A stretch of DNA of 12,020 bases from Gammaproteobacteria bacterium (GTDB lineage: Bacteria > Pseudomonadota > Gammaproteobacteria > UBA6429 > Thiohalophilaceae). The notes beneath the pieces are model-generated. The model was not told where the DNA came from and made no database searches. It was given only the letters and a program-made list of their open reading frames with translations. Where the stretch lies: contig JAHEDA010000056.1 of NCBI GenBank assembly GCA_024641445.1, positions 1 to 12,020 on the forward strand, read 5' to 3'. Below are positions 6,761 to 12,020 of the stretch, one piece after another (the first letter of the stretch is position 1; the number at the start of each line of letters is the position of its first letter). The translations under genes and the position numbers were made by a program.

Positions 6761-6850
6761 GGAGAGGTGCCAGAGTGGCCGAATGGGCTTGACTCGAAAT
6801 CAAGTGTGGGGCTTGCTCCACCGAGGGTTCGACTCCCTCCCTCTCCGCCA
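6761..6850 (+). tRNA. tRNA-Ser, anticodon CGA
   Basis: The 90-base gene has a 7-base acceptor pair GGAGAGG/CCTCTCC, discriminator G and an encoded CCA end. The anticodon stem is CTTGA/TCAAG around the loop CTCGAAA, giving anticodon CGA, which reads UCG serine codons. A long variable arm, as expected for class II tRNA-Ser, is formed by GTGGGG...CTCCAC. The T arm is GAGGG-TTCGACT-CCCTC. No convincing terminator follows it. Confidence 0.96.
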
Positions 6851-6970
6851 TATCAATAAAAGAAGGTCGGCGTTATTAGTTGAATATTTTCACTGTCTAT
6901 AGTTTTGTTTCCAGGTATGAGCAGGTGCCTCTGGTTGTAAACCTTATCCTGGGAATGTTACGAGATTTTC

Positions 6971-6999
6971 TTGGGGGGCTCAGTTCCAGAACCCCCTAA
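6971..6999 (+). repeat. Hairpin with a G-run/C-run stem
   Basis: TTGGGGGG (6971-6978) can pair with CCCCCTAA (6992-6999), including one G-T pair, around a 13-base loop. It lies 120 bases after tRNA-Ser(CGA). No T-run follows on the plus strand. It may mark the 3' end of the tRNA transcript, but as a terminator it is incomplete. Confidence 0.3.
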
Positions 7000-7075
7000 T
7001 ATTAACTTGGAGAAGGTGTTTATCTCTTTGATAAATAGACTATTATGTTCAACCCTCACAATAGGCCTAGACTGG

Positions 7076-7093
7076 TTGTCACATAATGATCAC
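7076..7093 (+). promoter_or_regulatory. Weak Pho-box-like repeat
   Basis: TTGTCAC-ATAA-TGATCAC has the 7-4-7 layout of a PhoB site. The first unit matches the consensus CTGTCAT at five of seven positions and the second at only three. A TATAGA -10-like box follows at 7099-7104. It is an alternative or auxiliary site to the better candidate at 7121. Confidence 0.3.
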
Positions 7094-7120
7094 ATTCTTA
7101 TAGACGAGTGAAGGCAGGGG

Positions 7121-7138
7121 CTGCAATCAAACTGTAAC
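7121..7138 (+). promoter_or_regulatory. Candidate Pho box of the pst operon
   Basis: CTGCAAT-CAAA-CTGTAAC is a pair of 7-base direct repeats with a 4-base A-rich spacer, the arrangement bound by phosphorylated PhoB. The units match CTGTCAT/CTGTCAC at five and six of seven positions. It lies 122 bases before the pstS start, where phosphate-starvation control is expected. The -10 that should follow about 10 bases downstream is poorly defined. Confidence 0.55.
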
Positions 7139-7189
7139 AAACGGAGGGCAGACTAACCGCACCTTGGCAGAGGGACGCTGTGAACATGA

Positions 7190-7213
7190 GGTAGTTTGCA
7201 GTGCTGCGCTACC
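7190..7213 (+). repeat. Imperfect hairpin in the pstS leader
   Basis: GGTAG (7190-7194) pairs with CTACC (7209-7213), and the interior GCAG/CTGC can also pair, with small unequal bulges. It lies about 46 bases before the pstS start codon. It may affect leader stability or translation, or be incidental. Confidence 0.3.
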
Positions 7214-7259
7214 CCAGATGCCGAGCCAACAGTCGTCAAAATTTTACAGGAGCAAAACT

Positions 7260-8318
7260 ATGTCGAGCCTTTTCCAACGTGCCCTGATTGGTATGGTGAC
7301 TGCGGTCATCCTCACACCAGTCACCGTGGTTGCCGCTGATGTCACCGAAATTTCGGGCGCTGGCGCTACCTTCCCCTATCCCGTCTACGCCAAGTGGGCT
7401 GAGCAGTATCACCATACGAAGGGCGTAAAGATGAATTACCAGTCCATCGGTTCCGGTGGCGGTATCAAACAGATCAAGGCCAAGACCGTCGATTTCGGCG
7501 CCTCTGATGCCCCGCTTGAAGCCGCTGAGCTTGATGCCTCTGGTCTGATGCAGTTCCCCATGGTTATGGGTGGTGTCGTACCGGTCATTAACCTGCCTGG
7601 TGTTGCACACGGCAAGGTTAAGCTGAGCGGTGAACTACTTGCGGATATCTATCTTGGTAAGGTTACCGAGTGGAATGACAGCCGTATCGCTGCGCTGAAC
7701 AAGGGTATCAAGCTGCCCAAGACCAAGATCACCGTTGTGCACCGCTCTGATGGTTCAGGCACCACCTGGATATTCACCAACTATCTGGCCAAGGTTAGCT
7801 CAGATTGGAAGAGCAAGGTTGGTAACGACAAGTCTGTAGCCTGGCCCGCAGGCGTAGGTGGCAAGGGTAACGAAGGTGTTGCCTCTTACGTTGAGCGTAT
7901 CAAGGGTTCCATCGGTTATGTAGAGTACGCCTATGCACTGCAGAACAAGATGAACCACGCCATGCTGAAGAACCACGATGGTCACTATGTTGCGCCGACC
8001 AGCAAGAGCTTCCAGGCCGCTGCTGCGGGTGCCGATTGGGCCCACGCCGATGGTTTCTATATGGTGTTGACCGACCAACCCGGCAAGGCCAGCTGGCCGA
8101 TCACCGGTGCTACCTTTATTCTGGTCTATAAGACCCAGGACAAGCCTGAGTCCGGCAAGGCCGTACTGAGCTTCTTCGATTGGGCCTATCACAACGGTGA
8201 CAAGATGGCTGAGTCTCTGGACTATGTCCCGATGCCCGCCAGCGTAGTCAGCCTGGTTGAGAAGACCTGGGCCGCACAGATTAAGGGCCAGGATGGTTCT
8301 ACAGTCTGGGGCAAATAG
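7260..8318 (+). CDS. pstS: PstS periplasmic phosphate-binding protein
   Basis: PstS captures inorganic phosphate in the periplasm and delivers it to the PstCA channel. The 352-residue protein begins with a Sec signal peptide, probably cleaved after VVAA (residue 26) before DVTEISGAG. Phosphate-ligand segments of the family are visible: GAGATFP (33-39), SIGSGGGIKQI (62-72), DFGASDAPL (78-86) and RSDGSGTT (162-169). The ATG at 7260 is chosen because AGGAGC lies just upstream and the signal peptide then begins correctly. An upstream in-frame extension to 7164 is rejected. Frequent use of a few codons such as AAG, GGT and GCC suggests high expression. It is the first gene of pstSCAB, followed by a strong hairpin before pstC. 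Confidence 0.97.
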   Translation: MSSLFQRALIGMVTAVILTPVTVVAADVTEISGAGATFPYPVYAKWAEQYHHTKGVKMNYQSIGSGGGIKQIKAKTVDFGASDAPLEAAELDASGLMQFPMVMGGVVPVINLPGVAHGKVKLSGELLADIYLGKVTEWNDSRIAALNKGIKLPKTKITVVHRSDGSGTTWIFTNYLAKVSSDWKSKVGNDKSVAWPAGVGGKGNEGVASYVERIKGSIGYVEYAYALQNKMNHAMLKNHDGHYVAPTSKSFQAAAAGADWAHADGFYMVLTDQPGKASWPITGATFILVYKTQDKPESGKAVLSFFDWAYHNGDKMAESLDYVPMPASVVSLVEKTWAAQIKGQDGSTVWGK

Positions 8319-8335
8319 TTATACTCTAGGTAATT

Positions 8336-8391
8336 ACGGAAGGATCCGAGCGGAGTTGGGAGGGGCTTAAACCCCTCCCTTCCGTATTTTT
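8336..8391 (+). terminator. Intrinsic terminator/attenuator between pstS and pstC
   Basis: GGGAGGGG (8358-8365) pairs perfectly with CCCCTCCC (8372-8379) around the loop CTTAAA. An outer pairing ACGGAA (8336-8341) with TTCCGT (8380-8385) encloses it, and ATTTTT (8386-8391) follows. It starts 17 bases after the pstS stop and ends 29 bases before the pstC ATG. Partial termination here would give much more PstS than PstCAB, as is common for binding-protein genes. Confidence 0.88.
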
Positions 8392-8420
8392 GGCAACCAG
8401 AATAAAAAGATTCAACTCTG

Positions 8421-9389
8421 ATGGATGCTACACCTGAAATTGCGAAAGTTAGCGTCATACCAACCGACTGGTCGGATCGCTTGTTTCGCGGCACCACGCG
8501 GTTTTTTGCCTACCTAGTATTGGCGGTTGTCTCTGCCATCCTGGTCTCGCTCATCATTGGGGCATGGCCAGCACTTCACAAATTTGGTTTTGGATTCCTC
8601 AAGAGCGATGCGTGGAATCCCGTCACTGAGCAATTCGGGGCCGCCGTGGCCATCTTCGGTACTCTCGCGACGTCAGCGATTGCACTTTTTATTGCCGTTC
8701 CTGTTAGCTTTGGCATTGCGGTGTTTATAACCGAGCTGGCACCGGCCTGGTTAAAGCGTCCCATCGGGACTGCGATTGAGTTACTAGCGGCAATTCCGAG
8801 CATCATTTATGGAATGTGGGGCCTGTTTGTCTTTGTCCCGGTTTTTTCAGAAACCGTGCAGCCGTGGATGACTGAGCATCTGATAAATATCCCAATCCTG
8901 GGTCCTCTCGTGGATGGGCCACCGATGGGGATTGGTATTTTTACGGCAGGACTCATTCTGGCGATTATGATCCTGCCTTTTATTACCGCCGTGATGCGTG
9001 ATGTGTTTGAGGTTGTCCCACTGGTGTTGAAGGAATCGGCCTATGGCCTGGGCGCGACCACCTGGGAGGTCGTGTGTGGAGTGGTGCTACCCTACACAAA
9101 AGTCGGTGTAGTGGGGGGAATCATGCTGGGCCTGGGGCGTGCCCTGGGTGAGACCATGGCCGTGACCTTTGTCATCGGTAATGCTCATCGGATTAGCAGC
9201 TCACTCTTCATGCCTGGCAGTACCATCGCCTCGACCCTGGCGAATGAATTTACCGAGGCCGTGGGTGAGATGTACACCTCGTCGCTCATCGCCCTGGGTC
9301 TTGTGCTTTTCCTCATCACCTTTATCGTGCTTGCGCTGGCAAAATTGTTACTCATGCGTCTAACCGCACGCGAAGGGGCTCGAACATGA
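8421..9389 (+). CDS. pstC: PstC phosphate ABC transporter permease
   Basis: PstC is one of the two inner-membrane subunits that form the phosphate channel. This 322-residue protein has a cytoplasmic N-terminus, a first helix at about residues 28-48 and some five further helices. The ABC-permease EAA loop that contacts PstB is at about 205-215 (ESAYGLGATTW). Other PstC-like stretches are ELLAAIPSIIYGMWGLFVFVP (120-140, including the helix before the long periplasmic loop) and GLGRALGETMAVTFVIGN (237-254). The ATG at 8421 gives a normal family N-terminus but has no clear Shine-Dalgarno sequence. Its TGA overlaps the pstA start (ATGA), indicating translational coupling. Confidence 0.96.
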   Translation: MDATPEIAKVSVIPTDWSDRLFRGTTRFFAYLVLAVVSAILVSLIIGAWPALHKFGFGFLKSDAWNPVTEQFGAAVAIFGTLATSAIALFIAVPVSFGIAVFITELAPAWLKRPIGTAIELLAAIPSIIYGMWGLFVFVPVFSETVQPWMTEHLINIPILGPLVDGPPMGIGIFTAGLILAIMILPFITAVMRDVFEVVPLVLKESAYGLGATTWEVVCGVVLPYTKVGVVGGIMLGLGRALGETMAVTFVIGNAHRISSSLFMPGSTIASTLANEFTEAVGEMYTSSLIALGLVLFLITFIVLALAKLLLMRLTAREGART

Positions 9390-10234
9390 TTTCGCTCTAC
9401 ACGCGCCGCAAAGTCAGCAATCATTTTTGGCTCATAATGTCGTTTCTGGCGACAGTATTTGGTCTGTTCTGGCTTGCCTGGTTATTGTGGACCCTCTTGA
9501 GTCATGGGCTGCACGCGATTCATTGGACGTTGTTTACTCAGGCAACGCCGCCACCGGGTAGTAATGGTGGGCTGGCTAATGCCATTGTAGGCAGCCTGGC
9601 CATGACTGCGGTGGGGATGTTGATCGGGACACCCGTAGGAATACTCGCGGGGACCTTCTTGAGCGAGTTTGGACGCCGCTCACACCTCGCGGCAGTAATC
9701 CGCTTTGTCAGCGATATTCTTCTGAGTGCACCGTCCATCGTAATCGGTGTCTTTGTCTATACCATCATCGTATTGCGTACAGGGCATTTTTCCGGCTGGG
9801 CCGGTGCGGTAGCACTGGCGCTGATTGCGATCCCGGTGGTGCTGCGTACGACGGAAGACATGATGCGTTTGGTACCGGATAGTACACGCGAAGCGGCAGC
9901 GGCTTTGGGCGCCCCTCAATGGAAGGTCGTGGTGCTTATTGTCTACCGTGCCGCGCGTAGCGGTATTCTGACGGGCATTTTGTTAGCCGTCGCAAGAATT
10001 AGTGGTGAGACAGCGCCGCTGTTATTTACCGCTTTAAATAACCAGTTTTGGAGTTCGGGTCTGGATAGACCGATGGCAAATCTACCCGTTGTAATTTTTC
10101 AGTTTGCGATGAGCCCCTACGATGATTGGCAGCACTTGGCCTGGGCCGGGGCGCTGTTAATCACCAGTGGTATCCTGATAATCAACATTATCGCTCGTGT
10201 GATTCAGGGTGGTGGAAAGCGGGCTCATTATTAG
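9386..10234 (+). CDS. pstA: PstA phosphate ABC transporter permease
   Basis: PstA pairs with PstC to form the membrane channel of the importer. The 282-residue protein shows six hydrophobic segments and the EAA loop REAAAALGAPQWKVV (168-182). GSNGGLANAIVGSLAMT (58-74), SDILLSAPSIVIGVFVY (109-125) and the ARISGETAPLLFTA stretch (203-216) are characteristic of PstA. The ATG at 9386 overlaps the pstC stop by four bases and is preceded by GAAGGGG, a good ribosome binding site. pstB begins 11 bases after its stop. Confidence 0.96.
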   Translation: MISLYTRRKVSNHFWLIMSFLATVFGLFWLAWLLWTLLSHGLHAIHWTLFTQATPPPGSNGGLANAIVGSLAMTAVGMLIGTPVGILAGTFLSEFGRRSHLAAVIRFVSDILLSAPSIVIGVFVYTIIVLRTGHFSGWAGAVALALIAIPVVLRTTEDMMRLVPDSTREAAAALGAPQWKVVVLIVYRAARSGILTGILLAVARISGETAPLLFTALNNQFWSSGLDRPMANLPVVIFQFAMSPYDDWQHLAWAGALLITSGILIINIIARVIQGGGKRAHY

Positions 10235-10245
10235 AGGGATCGACA

Positions 10246-11130
10246 ATGTTTGAAAACATCAAATCCAGTCTTCCGCGTAAGGTACCCAACATGTATATTC
10301 CTCCAGAGCCTAGCCAGAGGAAGTCGAGCCCAGTCATGAATACCCCTGAACTGAATGGCCAACCAGTTGTTGAGTCTGTGGCCAAAATTTCGGTGCGGAA
10401 TCTGAGTTTCTTCTATGGTCGTCACCAGGCATTGCATGACATTACTTTGGATATCCCAGAAAAACGGGTGACGGCATTTATAGGTCCCTCGGGGTGCGGT
10501 AAGTCTACACTCTTGCGGTGTTATAACCGGGTATACGAGATGTATCCAGGGCATAGTGCGACGGGTGAAATCCTAATCGATGGCACCAATATCCTGGCTC
10601 GCTCAATGGACCTCAATCGGTTGCGCGCGAAGGTGGGCATGGTGTTTCAAAAACCAACACCATTTCCCATGAGCATCTACGATAATATCGCCTTTGGTGT
10701 GCGCATGCATGAGCGTCTGAGCCGGGTTGAGATGAACGACCGGGTAGAGTGGGCGTTGCGTAAGGCCGCGTTGTGGGATGAGGTGAAGGATAAACTGAAA
10801 GATAGTGGTACCGCACTCTCGGGTGGTCAGCAGCAACGGTTGTGTATTGCGCGTGGCATCGCCGTCAAGCCGGAGGTGTTATTGCTGGATGAGCCGGCAT
10901 CGGCACTCGATCCAATCTCCACCTTGAAGATCGAAGAACTTATTAATGAACTGAAATCCGATTACACCATTGTGATCGTCACGCATAATATGCAGCAGGC
11001 TGCACGTATCTCTGACTACACGGCGTTTCTGTATTTGGGGAAACTGATCGAATACGATGATACCAACGTTATCTTTACTACTCCTCGTCATAAGGAGACA
11101 GAAGACTACATTACGGGTCGCTACGGTTAA
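10246..11130 (+). CDS. pstB: PstB phosphate ABC transporter ATPase
   Basis: PstB hydrolyses ATP at the inner face of the membrane to drive phosphate import. This 294-residue protein has Walker A GPSGCGKST (80-88), Q-loop Gln135 in MVFQKPTPFPMS, signature LSGGQQQR (191-198), Walker B VLLLDEP (211-217) and the H-loop His247 in THNMQQA. Phosphate-specific features include the RCYNRVYEM region (91-99) and the C-terminal TEDYITGRYG. The ATG at 10246 is preferred because GAGGGA lies six bases upstream. It leaves an N-terminal extension of about 45 residues, rich in Pro and Ser, ahead of the ABC domain, compared with 257 residues in total in E. coli. ATGs at 10291 and 10336 are possible shorter starts. 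An upstream in-frame start at 10126 inside pstA is unlikely. Confidence 0.96.
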   Translation: MFENIKSSLPRKVPNMYIPPEPSQRKSSPVMNTPELNGQPVVESVAKISVRNLSFFYGRHQALHDITLDIPEKRVTAFIGPSGCGKSTLLRCYNRVYEMYPGHSATGEILIDGTNILARSMDLNRLRAKVGMVFQKPTPFPMSIYDNIAFGVRMHERLSRVEMNDRVEWALRKAALWDEVKDKLKDSGTALSGGQQQRLCIARGIAVKPEVLLLDEPASALDPISTLKIEELINELKSDYTIVIVTHNMQQAARISDYTAFLYLGKLIEYDDTNVIFTTPRHKETEDYITGRYG

Positions 11131-11282
11131 TCTCTGATCTGTCCGAGGCCTGCCCATTATTTAGGATGGGTCGCTATCGCTGACCTAGCTCCACGAACAG
11201 ACGATAACTACCACAAGGTCTTATGCCCCTGTAGAGGCGTTTTCCCCCATCTGGATGCGTTGCCATCTGCTCATATCTGGTT

Positions 11283-11303
11283 TACCCTTGCGCGCCTGTT
11301 GTC
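11283..11303 (+). promoter_or_regulatory. tRNA-Ser(GGA) promoter: -10 and start region
   Basis: TACCCT (11283-11288) serves as the -10, with TTGCCA at 11260-11265 exactly 17 bases upstream as the -35. Five bases after the -10 comes GCCTGTTGTC (11294-11303), identical in sequence and spacing to the other tRNA-Ser promoter in this window. The segment after the -10 is G+C-rich. The leader would be about 25 bases. Confidence 0.6.
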
Positions 11304-11320
11304 CCAATGGGCAATAAATT

Positions 11321-11410
11321 GGAGAGGTGTCCGAGCGGTCGAAGGAGCACGCCTGGAAAGTGTGTATACGGCAACGTATCGAGGGTTCGAATCCCTCCCT
11401 CTCCGCCATA
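11321..11410 (+). tRNA. tRNA-Ser, anticodon GGA
   Basis: The 90-base gene has acceptor GGAGAGG/CCTCTCC, discriminator G and encoded CCA. The anticodon stem CACGC/GTGTG (one G-T pair) holds the loop CTGGAAA, giving anticodon GGA for UCC/UCU serine codons. The long variable arm is formed by GTATACG...CGTATC. The T arm is GAGGG-TTCGAAT-CCCTC. A terminator follows at 11421. Confidence 0.96.
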
Positions 11411-11420
11411 CCCTTATAAA

Positions 11421-11444
11421 GGGCCCCGTTGGGGCCTTTTTTAT
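11421..11444 (+). terminator. Intrinsic terminator of tRNA-Ser(GGA)
   Basis: GGCCCC (11424-11429) and GGGGCC (11433-11438) form a tight stem with the loop GTT, followed by six Ts (11439-11444). It starts 10 bases after the tRNA CCA end. This is a textbook rho-independent terminator and closes the transcription unit. Confidence 0.93.
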
Positions 11445-11560
11445 GTGTTCCTGAAATACGAAAGGTGACCTGTCTGAGCTGGACGTGCCTTTACGACTTC
11501 CCTGCGCGTTTTCCCGCCCCGAACAACTATTAGCATTCGATCAGTACACTGGCAGCGACC

Positions 11561-11588
11561 TTGATTTGCTTATTCCATCTGGTATTCT
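11561..11588 (+). promoter_or_regulatory. Candidate promoter for the desaturase-family gene
   Basis: TTGATT (11561-11566) and TATTCT (11583-11588) are separated by 16 bases, each matching the sigma-70 consensus at four of six positions. It lies about 80 bases before the start codon at 11668 and immediately upstream of the inverted repeat at 11590-11611. Confidence 0.35.
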
Positions 11589-11589
11589 A

Positions 11590-11611
11590 TATTCAACTAA
11601 TCAATTGAATA
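11590..11611. repeat. Operator-like inverted repeat
   Basis: TATTCAA (11590-11596) and TTGAATA (11605-11611) are perfect 7-base arms around an 8-base spacer. The repeat sits where a start site would fall for the candidate promoter just upstream, so a repressor dimer could act there. The stretch is A+T-rich, so part of the symmetry may be chance. Confidence 0.4.
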
Positions 11612-11667
11612 ATAAATCTAAGACGTTTACCTTAAATATATATAGATGTATCGGGGGCGAGTAAGTC

Positions 11668-12020
11668 ATGGAGTTCATCACTGATTTTGTCATGGCCCAC
11701 GAAAAGGCCCTGCGTATGGGCTTTTTCGTTGGGATGTTGGCCCTGATGGGTCTGTGGGAGGTGTTGGCTCCTCGTCGGGCCCTGAGCGTTTCAAAGCCGC
11801 TGCGCTGGGGTAGTAATCTTGCAATTGTCTTTTTCAACAACCTGGTAGTACGTTTGGTCTTTCCCACTGCGGCGGTGGGTATTGCGGTGTTTTGCAAGGG
11901 GCAGCACTGGGGTGTTTTCAATTACGTCGAACTACCCATCTGGTTTGCTGTGGTGGCAACGATCGTCGCGATGGATCTTGTCATTTATCTTCAACACGTA
12001 ATGGTACATGCGGTCCCACT
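11668..12020 (+). CDS. Sterol desaturase / fatty acid hydroxylase family protein, N-terminal part
   Basis: An open frame runs 117 codons from the ATG at 11668 off the right edge. It begins MEFITDFVMAHEKALRMGFF. Hydrophobic segments lie at about residues 16-34, 50-76 and 91-110. Near the end comes MDLVIYLQHVMVH, the first H-x3-H iron-ligand motif (His110 and His114) of the membrane-bound di-iron fatty acid hydroxylase superfamily, which oxidises lipid substrates. The remaining histidine clusters are outside the window, so completeness and substrate are unknown. GWEVLAPRR-type sequence (residues 30-38, WEVLAPRRA) is common in bacterial members. The start has a G-rich stretch (GGGGGCGAG) upstream, but not an ideal Shine-Dalgarno sequence. 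Confidence 0.8.
   Translation, partial: MEFITDFVMAHEKALRMGFFVGMLALMGLWEVLAPRRALSVSKPLRWGSNLAIVFFNNLVVRLVFPTAAVGIAVFCKGQHWGVFNYVELPIWFAVVATIVAMDLVIYLQHVMVHAVP

Larger units (their letters stand above)
6851..7259. other. Regulatory region between tRNA-Ser(CGA) and pstS
   Basis: About 400 bases without a credible gene. They contain a G/C-rich hairpin (6971-6999), two Pho-box-like direct repeats (7076-7093 weak, 7121-7138 better), a leader hairpin (7190-7213) and the pstS ribosome binding site. An in-frame extension of pstS upstream to 7164 exists, but it would put a hydrophilic stretch before the signal peptide, so it is not taken as coding. Confidence 0.6.

Noticed and set aside
7164..7259. 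Upstream in-frame extension of pstS
   Set aside because: It would add 32 hydrophilic residues ahead of a normal signal peptide. The ATG at 7260 has a good AGGAG ribosome binding site, and the extension overlaps the leader hairpin.
10126..10245. Upstream in-frame extension of pstB inside pstA
   Set aside because: It overlaps well-conserved pstA coding sequence in another frame. The ATG at 10246 has a proper ribosome binding site 11 bases after the pstA stop.
11152..11171. GCCCAT/ATGGGT hairpin after pstB as an operon terminator
   Set aside because: The stem is short and no T-run follows.

Overview
The window looks like ordinary chromosome from a free-living gammaproteobacterium. The Kup, TadA, MltF and PstSCAB sequences resemble their gammaproteobacterial counterparts, and mltF lying close to tadA recalls the E. 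coli order. Species cannot be read from the sequence. I found no CRISPR array, prophage, secretion cluster or defence island.

Layout: positions 1-231 (minus) are the 5' part of an IS5-family transposase running off the left edge. Then come kup (494-2377, potassium uptake), a DUF599 membrane protein (2687-3355), tadA (3508-4008, tRNA wobble deaminase) and an exported metallo-beta-lactamase-fold hydrolase (4026-5000). The hydrolase converges on mltF (4997-6442, minus, lytic transglycosylase), and the two overlap by 4 bp. A tRNA-Ser(CGA) at 6761-6850 follows. Next is the phosphate transporter operon pstS-pstC-pstA-pstB (7260-11130), then tRNA-Ser(GGA) at 11321-11410 with a clear intrinsic terminator. 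The 5' end of a sterol desaturase/fatty acid hydroxylase family gene (from 11668) runs off the right edge.

The best-defined system is Pst, the high-affinity ABC importer for inorganic phosphate. PstS binds phosphate in the periplasm, PstC and PstA form the channel, and PstB hydrolyses ATP. Its control signals can be read: a Pho-box-like direct repeat upstream of pstS, and a long nested hairpin followed by a T-run between pstS and pstC. The hairpin should make the binding protein more abundant than the membrane and ATPase subunits. No phoU follows pstB in the window.

Less expected signals are: two tRNA-Ser genes bracketing the pst operon, whose promoters share an identical 10-mer at the same distance from the -10; a 26-codon open stretch on the minus strand between the DUF599 gene and tadA that resembles the N-terminus of CopG/BrnA-type antitoxins and may be a gene relic; and several well-formed inverted repeats in intergenic DNA, upstream of kup, of the first tRNA-Ser and of the desaturase gene. 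I saw no convincing new multi-gene system.
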